64,000 nt of DNA, from assembly GCA_900239685.1 (NCBI GenBank), contig OENT01000407.1, positions 57,583 to 121,582 of the forward strand, read 5' to 3'. Numbering within the stretch: the stretch's first letter is position 1; the number at the start of each line of letters is the position of its first letter. A model generated the notes under the pieces. The model ran no database searches. It worked only from the letters and a program-made list of their open reading frames with translations, and had not been told where the DNA came from. The DNA is from Rotaria macrura. Its lineage: Eukaryota > Rotifera > Eurotatoria > Philodinida > Philodinidae. The position numbers and the translations under genes were made by a program. This document shows, one piece after another, positions 53,739-64,000 of this stretch.

Positions 53739-56700
53739 GGCCGTGTTTTCGTAGGTTATCAGGTACGTCGTAAATTTTCCTTTTAATTCGTACTACAACT
53801 TGTGGAAGACATCTAAAGAAAAATTTAATGAAGGTTTAATAAAGAATCAATCACGATGGCTTTTTTTATAGTCTGATATTGTTCAGGTTTTTATTTTAAG
53901 ATATTGATTTCATTTACTTTTCATTCCTTGAAATTATTTCCTTCAATCTATAGTTAAAAAGAAAATAAAACTACGAATAGAAATCACATTGAATACATTC
54001 GAATTTTCGCACCTACGAAATATAATAAATGAGGAAAATGAAAATCATATGAAGTTTTCGTGAGAACCTGAAAAATTGGATTCAACAAAAATTAAAATAG
54101 TTTGGTCATTCTTGTGTTTTTGTCGGCTCCTAATGCTTCATTTTTGCATTAGATTTATCTAATTCAGGCACTTACATCTAGGTAATGAATGCTCAGGATT
54201 TTGGAGCTGTGGGTGCTATTTTATATAATGATCCAGTTCAGTATGCTCCGTTCGGAACGACAGATGATCAAGTTTATGATGTGAAATGGTATTTACCACG
54301 GAGTGGAACACAACGAGGAGCTACATTCACTGGAAATGGTGATCCATTGACACCTGTGTATCCATCAACAGGTTTGGCCTGATGCTATTGTTTAAGTAGT
54401 AGACGTCGAGTAGAGTGATTACTATAGATTACATGTATCGAATGCCAGAAGACAGCGCGAGCTTTCTATCAAAAATTTGTGCGCAGCAAATTGGTTATGG
54501 TGAACCCCAAGTGATTTTACAGTGAGATATTGTTATATTTTACTTCAATTTTTAAGATTGATCTTTTCATCTATAGATATATGCAAGGTAGAGAAGTAGA
54601 CACTGATTGGCGTGGAGCTTTGCCAAATGTAACCTATCGCTACGGTGGACAACTGCTGAATACTTCGTAACAATCCCACACAAATTTTCTAATGAGTATT
54701 CATCCGTTTTTACTAGTTTAATTCAATTGAGATCATACAATCGAAAAGAAAGGAAAGATACTTACAATGTGATTGGAATCATGAAAGGTGAAATCGAACC
54801 AGGTAAATTCAAATGGACTACACATGCCGATAAAATAGAAATGTTATTTTTCTACAGATCGATACATTGTAATCGGAAATCATCGGTAATTTGATTAGGA
54901 TCTAAATAAATGAATAAGTATCACTTTATTTTTGGAATGATTCTATTAAAAAAATCGATGACATGTTGTGGGATAGTTTAATTATCTACAAAAAGATTTC
55001 TTAATCAATATGAAATAATACTAAAACGTGAAAATTGATCAATTTTTTCCTTTAATTGAGTGAATGTATGTGCTGTGCTTCATCTAAAAAGTATTTTTTC
55101 TTACATACTACACGTATCATTCATACACAACTGACCTAATGCAAATATTCCCCAAAATTTTGTCAGCTCGCGTTTGATTTTCAGTGATGCTTGGAGTTTG
55201 GGCTCCCTTGATCCAACAAGTGGTACAGCTACGATGTTAGAGATCACACGAGTACTCGGCCAGATGTACAAAAATGGTGATTCTTCAAGATAGAAGCAAA
55301 TCAATCGTTTCAATATTATTTTATTTTCACAGGATTTCGGCCACGACGTACTCTAATGTTTTGTTCATGGGGTGCTGAAGAATATGGACTNATCAGTTGA
55401 ACTCTAGCTATCAAAGAAATAGAGAACATTAATGTTATTGTTGTAATTTCAGATCGATATGTTGTTATCGGTAATCATCGGTAAGTAAAATAGAATAATG
55501 GTGTAGAACAATTTTTACTAGTGATCACGTATTTCAATAAGAATAATATGAAATCATGAGTATTTTTTTAATACTAAGATTGTAAGTGTCCCAGAGTCGA
55601 CAGACATCAAGCGTTCGTTCAAAAATTGACAATGAGTATTTCGAAGCTAAAAAATTAGAAAAACAATAAAATATTATCGTGCCTTATAATCCTATATTTT
55701 CTGTTCAGTGATGCATGGGGCTTGGGCTCCCTTGATCCAACAAGTGGTACAGCTACGATGTTAGAGATCACACGAGTACTCGGCCAGATGTACAAAAATG
55801 GTGATTCTTCAAGATAGAAGCAAATCAATCGTTTCAATATTATTTTATTTTCACAGGATTTCGGCCACGACGTACTCTAATGTTTTGTTCATGGGGTGCT
55901 GAAGAATATGGACTCATCGGATCTGTGGAATATGTTGAAGTATGTACTTTCGTCAATTAAATACTTGTCAATACGAAATCCAACTATTTGACACTGTCAA
56001 ATAGGAATATGTGAAAGTATTCGGTGCTCGTATTGTCTCGTATTTAAACTTGGACATCGCTGTTGAAGGCTAGTTTTCCTCGTCCATATGTTAAATCATA
56101 AATAATTGTACATAGTATTGACACAGGAACCTATAAAGTTGGCGTCAAGGCTGCTCCTATGTTATTCGATGTCATCGTAGAAGCAGCGAAAATGGTAAAT
56201 ATTTGAATTATATATCTATCTGTTTGCCAATCGATAAATAGGTTCCAAGTGCTTATGATCCAGAAGGACAGTCTGTCTATGATAAATGGATGAAAGTGGA
56301 TCCAAATACTGTGACAAATGAACCGAAGTAAAGAAGGAAGAAAGCATAATGATGTCGAATTGAGCTTCACGTATACGATCTTTAGAATCAATTATGGTCT
56401 TGGATCAGGGAGTGATTATTATGCATTTGATCAACTAGCAGGTTCATCAAACTTCGATGCAACTTATAGATTCAATCCAGCTGATCATGGCAATCTTGGT
56501 TCATATCCTCTGTATCATACATCATATGAAGCGTTTTCTATGATGAAAAAATTTGTTGATCCTGATTTTGAGGTAAATACATTTGTTATTAAAGTTGCCT
56601 TTGTATTCCTAGCGTTCGGTAGTACAGGCACATCGTACTATGGGTCAGTTGACAGGCACTTTAGCTCTGCTTCTGTCGGAGAGTCCTATTTTACCGTTGA

Positions 56701-57296
56701 ATGTTAGTCGATATACACCAGCTCTGATCGCAGCAATGGATAGTCTCGAGATGCCCAATCCTATGGATTTAGGTATGAACACTATTTCAATCGATGGTTT
56801 TTTCAATGTATAAAATCATTTTTCAGATCCATTGCGATCTGCTATTAATGATTTCGGTAAGGCTGCTGAAAATTTCGTTGAACGTGCAAAATCAATGGAT
56901 ACGGAAAAGTAAACTAATGAGTTTTCATAAGTTGTATGAAAATATATTGGATAGATGTATCTTATATTTAGTCCATACATCATTCGAGCATATAATGATC
57001 AATTGATACAGTTAGAAAGAGCTTTTCTCAATCCATTGGGACGAAGTGGCGACTACACTGATTTGAAGTAGGAAAGAATATTTTCTTCAAATGATTCAAA
57101 AATTGATTGGTATTTATGGCATGTTGTGTATGCGTTAGCTATGTCGGTTGACTTTGAAGTAATGGGCTTTCCAAGCATTCATGATGCGGTCGCAAGTGGT
57201 ATTCAGGCAAATGTCGAGTTTCAAGTAGCAATAAGCACATTCTTTATTCGTGGTGCTGCATCTATATTGAAAGAATTTCATGATTTTATTTCTTAA
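52896..57296 (+). CDS. Glutamate carboxypeptidase II-like (M28B), copy 3; disturbed model
   Basis: Exons by homology: 52896-52907, 52960-53153, 53215-53367, 53430-53559, 53634-53762, 54182-54371, 54428-54521, 54577-54666, 54717-54802, 54858-54885, 55185-55276, 55333-55390 (runs into N), then a second set of exons 10-12 (55453-55480, 55709-55800, 55857-55939), 56005-56068, 56127-56194, 56242-56327, 56386-56572, 56628-56772, 56827-56908, 56972-57067 and 57119-57296. Zinc ligands are kept. Odd points: exon 10-12 duplication at the N; exon 13 donor reads GCTAGT instead of GT; the last intron ends in TG, not AG, though exon 20 keeps its exact 178-nt length and open frame. Human R210 is Val here (FVGYQ), and the Lys699/Tyr700 segment is lost ([13 protein letters not shown]). 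It is either a decaying copy or a chimeric assembly of two copies. Confidence 0.8.
55391..55391. other. Ambiguous base (N) marking a probable assembly join
   Basis: It interrupts exon 12 of copy 3 after GAATATGGACT. The sequence to its right (55392 on) restarts in intron 9 and repeats exons 10-12. By reading, 55392-55779 is identical to 63613-64000 in copy 4. Confidence 0.9.
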
Positions 57297-58358
57297 TGTT
57301 TTTTTTATTTTATGGAAGACTTTTACTCAAATATATTGAAAAACAATGATTGTCTTTGTTTCTGTATGCATACATACCCATATCGGACGATACGGTCCAT
57401 ATATGCCCCGCATACGGATAGTATATCGGGTGCAGAATTATGGACCGTACCATCATTAAAGTAGGCCGTTTTACTGCCATGTACCATGACAATATGGTCC
57501 TATATTATTGGGCCCCCTAACCACACTGTATGCTTGGCCGCATTGCCACGGTAAACGTCCGTAAAACGGTCTATTTGAATGATGATACGGGCTGTAAGGC
57601 TGCACTCGATATACGGAACGTATCCTTCAACCTGGGCCGTCATGAAGTGTTGAATAGTTTTTCTGCACGACTAATAAACATATTTTGCACATCAGTCGAA
57701 TGTTCTCACTTCATTTCGAAAATCATTGACGCGATTTCATTTGAATGAATATCGTTTCGGGAGTAGACAATGTTTTGTTAAAAGGATGTACACAAATTTT
57801 TTATGTTTCTTTTCGTGCGATGATTGTTTAAGTGAAAACAGAAATTTTCAGCTCATGTCGACATTATTTTTATTACAAAATCTTTCATCTTGATTGGTTG
57901 ATTTCATATTAAGATGCCATTCTAACTTTAGGTAACTTTCAAAGTTCAAGACAATTCCTCAATAGTTATACTCCTTCTAGGAATAAAAACTTTTCATGCG
58001 TCATTCGGATCATCATCATCATTCTCGTTTTGCGAGTGAGCATTAGTGAGTGGTTTCTTTCTTCTGTATAAGTTATATTTGGTTCAAAATAATAATGCGT
58101 GAGAATTTTTCGGCAGCTGATGACTTTTCAAATTGTCTGTAAATGAATTTAAAACGGCATATAGTTGTATTTGTTTTAGTTTTGTTGTTGTTTTTTAGGT
58201 GTGAATATCCTTTTTTTTCGCCTGTGTTTCGATATATTTATAATGAATTTCGCTTTCATTATAAATTTCGTTGCTTTGAATGCTCTACATTTCATGGCTA
58301 TGTACCACATCATATTGATAATCGTCTTCGACATTACTTATTTTTCAGAGGTCAGGTA
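57297..58358. other. Spacer after carboxypeptidase copy 3
   Basis: No supported gene. It contains the inverted-repeat element at about 57375-57650, listed separately, and AT-rich sequence after it. The plus-strand open frames here are not credible. Confidence 0.4.
57375..57650. mobile_element. Degenerate fold-back element with GGGCCC core
   Basis: A GC-rich patch in AT-rich DNA. The left half (about 57395-57520) matches the reverse complement of the right half (about 57525-57645) imperfectly: shared blocks include GTATATCG.GTGCAG, CATCATT and CCGTTTTAC. The centre is TTGGGCCCCC near 57520, and the right end carries CCTGGG. Motifs (CGGTCC, CCGTA) match the mini element at 21833. It is probably an old MITE of the same family. 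Confidence 0.5.
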
Positions 58359-59613
58359 GTAGAGTCCTGCACGGGTTCAACTTTTTGAACCCGCACCCGA
58401 CCCGACCCGAGCAATAATAGAAAATGTTTTTTTTCCAACAAATACATTATGTTCACATTGTAAGTAACTAACGACTTCATCCTTAGTGTCTTTAACCTTT
58501 GCACGCCGTCCTCATTTTATAATCTCCTCGGTATTCTAGGGTCCAACTGGACCGATACCTGTAATTTTTCCTGTTTAGACCTATATATAATTTCTCTTAT
58601 GTATATTATAGAGCTAGTGAACACTAGAGATTAGAAAAGAGGATTCGTCTGAAACACCAAGTGGTAAAGTTGTGTTACACAAAAAACCGTCAAGTGGGTC
58701 CACTCGGATCTCACGACACCGAGAAACGGTTTATACGATTAAAACAATTCTATCATGTAGCAGTTGATTTAGGTTTTTCTAGTATCGGATATTTGCCATT
58801 TTGAATAGAGTTTCGAGTATTTTCCTTTAAACTCATTTCTGAACGATAATAACAAGAAAAGTTAAAATATGAAAAATAGATATTTCTTTCTTCAAGAGAA
58901 AATATCTCATGGCGTTTTAATAGACATCTGAAACGGAGTACAAATGAGTACTACATTTCTGTTGGCAAAGTATATTTTGGTACTTTGCTCTAGATAACCA
59001 AGTACCTCCAAGTATCAGCAAAATAAGTTGATAAACTTGGCGGACATTCATCGTATAAGAATTTATTACTCAACAAGAACAGTTCGAGAAGATAATTATT
59101 GATTGTCTCAAAATCTAAAAAAGACAATAGAAATTTCGATAGCAAGCTTGATTGAACTAAAAGAAAATATCCTCAATTTCACCTGCAAGTAAAATACATA
59201 AACAAGAGGGAGACGAGGGGCAATTTAAATAATGACGAAAAATGAAGTAAAGTACATTTCTATGTTAGACATCCCGCTCCAGGTACTTTGCTTCTTCTGC
59301 TAATTAAAAAATACAGTACTTTTCAAAAGTCTTAAGTACTCTGGATACTTTGCTTTTCCTTAAGGTAGCTAACGTTAAAAATACTGGATCTCGCATGCAT
59401 TTGTGCATTGTTTTGAACATCAACCAATAGATTCCTACTTCACTGTTCATTCTGGGTAACATAGAAAAAGATACAAGGAAGAAACATGTGTTATGAAAAA
59501 ATAGAACCCGACAAACTTTTGAATCGAACCCAAGCCCGAATCGACCCGACCCGACAGGACTTGAACCCGCACCTGCCCACGGGTCGGGCCGGGTTGCAGT
59601 AGTCAATCAGGTA
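58351..59613. mobile_element. Possible hAT-like element with CGGGTCGGG-rich ends
   Basis: Both ends carry runs of ACCCGACCCG/CGGGTCGGG (58365-58415 and 59500-59600) next to CTGCACGGG and GGGTTGCAG, around about 1.1 kb of AT-rich, non-coding sequence. Flanking 8-mers GTCAGGTA (58351-58358) and ATCAGGTA (59606-59613) match at 7 of 8 positions. The terminal repeats are poor, so the boundaries are tentative. Confidence 0.4.
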
Positions 59614-59847
59614 AGAGCGGCTACGCTTTTTGTGCAGGTTTTTCTTCATTGGTACCTTCGGTATTGGTTCTATGTTAACCAGTATTGACACTTTTGTCAA
59701 ACCTTTCTTCTAGTTCGGCATATATTTTCGTCATGGTCACCATCCTACCGTTAGTGATAAATTTATTTCTGCGTTCGTTTCGTCGATTGCTCTGGTCCAG
59801 TTTTTTTTTCTATTAATATAACTTTCTACTAGATTGTCTTGGTGATA

Positions 59848-60910
59848 AGTAAGCTGCCGGAAAGGCAAATTTGGAGGGAATTTTTGTTTTCCCTCTTATG
59901 TATATGATTTGATATAGCTTAAAAAGCTGATCACGAACGTATACTTTTTATTTCGATTTAGTCCTTTTTTGGCTGAGAAAATCGTAAAAAACTATAATGA
60001 CTAAGAAAATGCTATTTTTACCATGAATTATTTTTTTCTCTAAAAATTGTCAAAATCCAAGTTCAGTTATTTTGTGAACTGCTTGTAAGTACTATATTCG
60101 GAATCAGAATAAAACCTACATCGATTAATATAAATTTTAGCAAAAATTGTCTCAGGAGACAAATCGACCTGTACTCCCCCTCAGATGTATTTTTTGAAAA
60201 TTTCTCCCTTACTCCACCACAGAATGATTTTTTCGCAGGAAAAACAGATTCATTGAACCTGTATGATTCGATGTAGTTTTTGACGCTGATTCCGAATATG
60301 TTATCTATTTTGCCTTTTGACTGAACCATGATAATAAAAGTGCTAAACACCAACATATTTGCTTTCTTTCGCATCATGTTACCGCCGAACAGGAAACAAA
60401 TTCAATTTTCTCAACAAAAAAACAGAATTTAAAAAAACGAAATAAGTACGTTTGTAGCCCATGGTTTACCGCTTCTAACAAGATAACACAGTTGCTTCTA
60501 TCTCTTATTGAGAAAAACTAGATAGGTTTACAAGAATACTCACTGATACATACTTTTTGACTGATGGAGCTATTTATATCGAAGAGAACTTTTTTAGTCT
60601 CATCAGCCGTACAACCAATCAAATAACGTTTTCCTATTCAATTTTTCATGCTGATTCCGAATACAATACTTACAAGCAGTTCACAAAATAACTGAACTTG
60701 GATTTTGACAATTTTTAGAGAAAAAAATAATTCATGGTAAAAATAGCATTTTCTTAGTCATTATAGTTTTTTACGATTTTCTCAGCCAAAAAAGGACTAA
60801 ATCGAAATAAAAAGTATACGTTCGTGATCAGCTTTTCAAGCTATATCAAACCATATACATAAGAGCGAAAACAAAAATTCACTCGAATTTTGCCTTTCCG
60901 GCAGCTTACT
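59848..60910. mobile_element. Long fold-back element with 260-bp arms
   Basis: Inverted arms 59848-60106 and 60651-60910 agree closely along their whole length, from AGTAAGCTGCCGGAAAGGCA at the tips to CTGATTCCGAATA at the inner ends. The unique core is about 540 bp and non-coding. TA dinucleotides flank both tips (59846-59847 and 60911-60912), as in TA-targeting transposons. This is a non-autonomous element; superfamily not proven. Confidence 0.7.
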
Positions 60911-60912
60911 TA

Positions 60913-62055
60913 TATACTGTTTTATTCGATTTCTTACAGTGTGTTTGATGTTTTTGAAGATTTAGTTCTTCTGCGATAAACTCTTCGAACCCTTTCAAAG
61001 TCATAGTTATTATTCGAGTAATGCAGAAGCCTCATAAATAGATAGAAATTATACCCTCCAATACCAGTAAAGTGTTGGTATCTGTTTATCTATTGTTTAT
61101 TAGTCTAGACTTTCTTAATAATTGAATTCAAGTTTTTTTCAGCAACTTTATGGATTCTTTTCTAGAGCAGTAACTTATTCCTGACATACTTCTGGGTCAG
61201 CATCAAAAATATTTTAATTTTTTTTCTGTGTTAGATCAAACTAACCAAATTTATTACTTATAAATTATAACTAATATAATAAGACAGACCTGCAATAAAT
61301 AGTATATTTTTGAATATGCCAATATAAATTTTATAAAAAGGTCTCATGTGATAGTACAAGATCTTACTGTCAGGTCATCCTGGAAACTGACTATAATGAT
61401 TGATGTAACAAAACTGCGATCATGATTTTTCCCACCATCTTCCGTATAATCTTATATGATCATATAAAATAATGATTTAAGATCGCATACGAACGTACAA
61501 GATTCTGATACTGATCCTAACCTTCGATTGATTGACCTGGGTTATTATAGTTTACTTTGTAAAGTACTCCTCCTTAGATCCAAATTGTTCTTTCTAGTTG
61601 CTTCATAATCGACGATTGCCAGAAAATTCTGTGAAATTCAATTGGTACATGCTCTCAATCTTATTAGATTTATCTTTCCATTCAACAACCCGTCTCAATT
61701 TTAATCTAAATGATTCAAAGATCAGACAAATGCCGAATTTATACAAGCTAAAATAATGTTTTCCTCTGATTCTGGTCAAATTCATACTTCATTTTGGACT
61801 CTATGTAGGATACGTGCATACTAGATCTTGCAGATATATCAACACTCTTTTCCACTTCGGCCAGTATAATGACAAAGAAAAGATAAGTGCGATAAGGAAC
61901 GAAAAACCATGAAAAAAAACATCGCTACTGAATACTTCAATAAATGTACGAACGCACTAAATTTTATAGACTATCATTGATAAGCTTTACTCACCTATTT
62001 GAATCATAAATTCAGACTGCACTAACAAAAAATAGTTATTCAATACTTTCTATCA
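60913..62055. other. Spacer upstream of carboxypeptidase copy 4
   Basis: About 1.1 kb without a gene. The last ~155 bp (about 61900-62055) repeat the region upstream of copy 3 and likely hold the promoter. The rest is AT-rich and unremarkable. Confidence 0.45.
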
Positions 62056-64000
62056 ATGAATCCTAAGGTAAGAAATACCTAAAACTCATTATTCAAACGA
62101 ACATATCTATTCCAATCAGTTTTTGATTCTTGGCGCTGTCGTCGCTACTGCCATTGCTCTTGCTATTGGTATCATCATCGGTCACTTCGCCATTGACAAG
62201 AAGATAACTACGACAGCTTACAAATATCAATACCTTACGAGACAAGCCGATCCCAAAACTTACCATACTTTCATCGACTCCATTCGAGCCGACAACATCG
62301 AAGCCAATCTCAAGTAAAATTCACTCGAGAATCCCTCCTGCACTTGTACCTTTCTACTCGATCTCACCTTCTAGAGATCTTACGTCGCGTCCTCATATAG
62401 CTGGCTTACCAGAAGACTTGGAAAGTGCTCAAGTCATCGAACAACGATGGAAGCTCGACGGATTAACTGTAACGAAACCCCGATACAATGTTCTTCTCTC
62501 GTATCCAGACGAGAATAATCCCAATCGGTAAGAAGAAAATTCAACAGACTGTCTTTATTGGCTTTATTTTCTATAATGCTTGGAATCAGAGTTACTCTGA
62601 GAAGTGTCAGTGGAGTTGTGATATTGGAAACAGCAGGAACAGAGAAAGTCTATGATCCGACACAACCAAAAACAGTCAATCCATTTCTGGCTTATACTCC
62701 GAACGGAACAGTTTCAAGTGTGAGAGAAGATTGAATATTTGTCGTAGTTTTGATACAATAAAGGGTGGGTTTATTTTTTATTCGAAAATATAGACGAAAC
62801 TGTTCTATGCAAACTATGGTTCGCTTGAAGACTTTGAAAAATTAGTATCTGTAGTTGGAAATGCAAGTCTACAAGGAAGTATCATCATAATGAGATATGG
62901 TCGTATTTTTCGAGGAGACAAAGTACGTTGCAGACTTTCTTTACATTGAGAAAAGATTGCTTTGAAATAAGACAGTGGTATGTAGGTGATGCATGCTGAA
63001 ATTTTCGGAGCTGTAGGTGCCATCTTATATAATGATCCTGCCAATTATGCTCCATTTGGAATCACTGATGATCAAGTCTACAATCAGACATGGTATATGC
63101 CCCCAAGCGGAATACAACGAGGATCTGTTTTTATTCTCAGTGGTGATCCTTTGACACCAATATATCCGTCCGTTGGTGAGAAAATTCTCACAATATCGGT
63201 CCGATTGACTTTTCGAATGTTTCTAGATAGCATGTATCGAATGGAAGAAGAAAACGTCAAATTTTTACCCAGGATTCCTGCTCAACCAATCGGTTATAGT
63301 GAAGCTCAAGTTCTTCTTCGGTGGGAAATCGTAATATTTTGTAGTTGCTTCTCATAGAAAAAAGGAATTTACCATTTAGATATATCGGAGGTGCCGAGGT
63401 AGATGTTACATGGCGTGGAGCTTTGCCAAATGTAACATATCGTTACGGTGGACAACTTCCGGATGCAAGGTAAGAAAATACACTGTCGTTAAATGCAACG
63501 TGTCTATCTTGGCATTAATAGTTCTATTGAAGTCAAGTCATACAATAGGAAGGAAAGAAAAGATACTTACAATGTGGTTGGTATCATGAAAGGTGAAATC
63601 GAACCAGGTACAATCAGTTGAACTCTAGCTATCAAAGAAATAGAGAACATTAATGTTATTGTTGTAATTTCAGATCGATATGTTGTTATCGGTAATCATC
63701 GGTAAGTAAAATAGAATAATGGTGTAGAACAATTTTTACTAGTGATCACGTATTTCAATAAGAATAATATGAAATCATGAGTATTTTTTTAATACTAAGA
63801 TTGTAAGTGTCCCAGAGTCGACAGACATCAAGCGTTCGTTCAAAAATTGACAATGAGTATTTCGAAGCTAAAAAATTAGAAAAACAATAAAATATTATCG
63901 TGCCTTATAATCCTATATTTTCTGTTCAGTGATGCATGGGGCTTGGGCTCCCTTGATCCAACAAGTGGTACAGCTACGATGTTAGAGATCACACGAGTAC
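62056..64000 (+). CDS. Glutamate carboxypeptidase II-like (M28B), copy 4 (5' part)
   Basis: Truncated by the window end. Exons seen: 62056-62067, 62120-62313, 62375-62527, 62590-62719, 62794-62922, 62986-63175, 63227-63320, 63380-63469, 63522-63607, 63674-63701 and 63930 onward (71 of an expected 92 nt). All phases close. It encodes the membrane anchor, the protease-associated region and the first zinc ligand (His in VIGNHRD), with the second (Asp in SLDPTSG) in the last partial exon. Exons 1-5 and their introns match copies 2 and 3. Similarity to copy 2 continues into exon 6 and breaks near 63126, where the residues after QRGS become VFILSG. Human R210 is kept (FRGDK) and N257 is Ser. The exon 9/10 intron and the sequence after it are identical to the block right of the N in copy 3. 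Confidence 0.92.

Noticed and set aside
60063..60377. 104-codon minus-strand frame inside a fold-back element
   Set aside because: It starts in the unique core and ends in the inverted arm, with no transposase motif.

Overview
The window looks like nuclear DNA of a small-genome invertebrate. It is AT-rich, the genes are split by many short GT-AG introns (mostly 45-90 bp), and all recognised products are animal proteins (syntrophin, TMEM18, NSA2, cathepsin L, an inhibitor of apoptosis, glutamate carboxypeptidase II). A bdelloid rotifer is my best guess from gene style and composition, but nothing in the sequence proves it. Gene models were built by hand from conserved protein sequence, reading frame and splice-site consensus. 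For every multi-exon model except the third carboxypeptidase, all exon phases close without a frameshift.

Layout. (1) 1.6-11.4 kb is a run of minus-strand genes: a five-finger C2H2 protein, a 520-residue Ser/Thr-rich protein of unknown function, a 192-residue two-helix membrane protein, TMEM18 (5 exons) and the ribosome-biogenesis factor NSA2 (8 exons). (2) From 11.9 kb the plus strand carries a complete alpha/beta-type syntrophin (6 exons), divergent from NSA2 across 491 bp, then a secreted cathepsin L-like protease (6 exons). (3) 17.8-27.4 kb has no recognisable gene but holds inverted-repeat elements. (4) 27.8-29.9 kb is a three-BIR, RING-ended IAP (8 exons). (5) 29.9-40.4 kb is a second gene-poor stretch with two inverted-repeat elements, one a likely hAT-type non-autonomous transposon. 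(6) 40.5-64 kb is a tandem array of four M28B glutamate carboxypeptidase II (FOLH1/NAALADase) genes in the same orientation, each with the same 20-exon plan; the fourth runs off the window.

The carboxypeptidase array is the main point of interest. Copies 2, 3 and 4 are almost identical over their first five exons and the introns between them (about 840 bp), then diverge sharply, which suggests gene conversion or recent 5' duplication. All zinc ligands and the catalytic glutamate are kept where visible. The residues that make the human enzyme glutamate-selective (the arginine patch, Asn257, Lys699) are replaced, so the copies probably cleave something other than acidic dipeptides. Copy 3 has abnormal splice sites and, around a single N at 55391, a duplicated block of exons 10-12 that matches copy 4 base for base, so its assembly is suspect.

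The second theme is fold-back DNA: at least seven inverted-repeat elements lie in the gene-poor stretches and in one large intron. One is a perfect 223-bp hairpin flanked by a perfect 8-bp direct repeat and centred on the window's other N.
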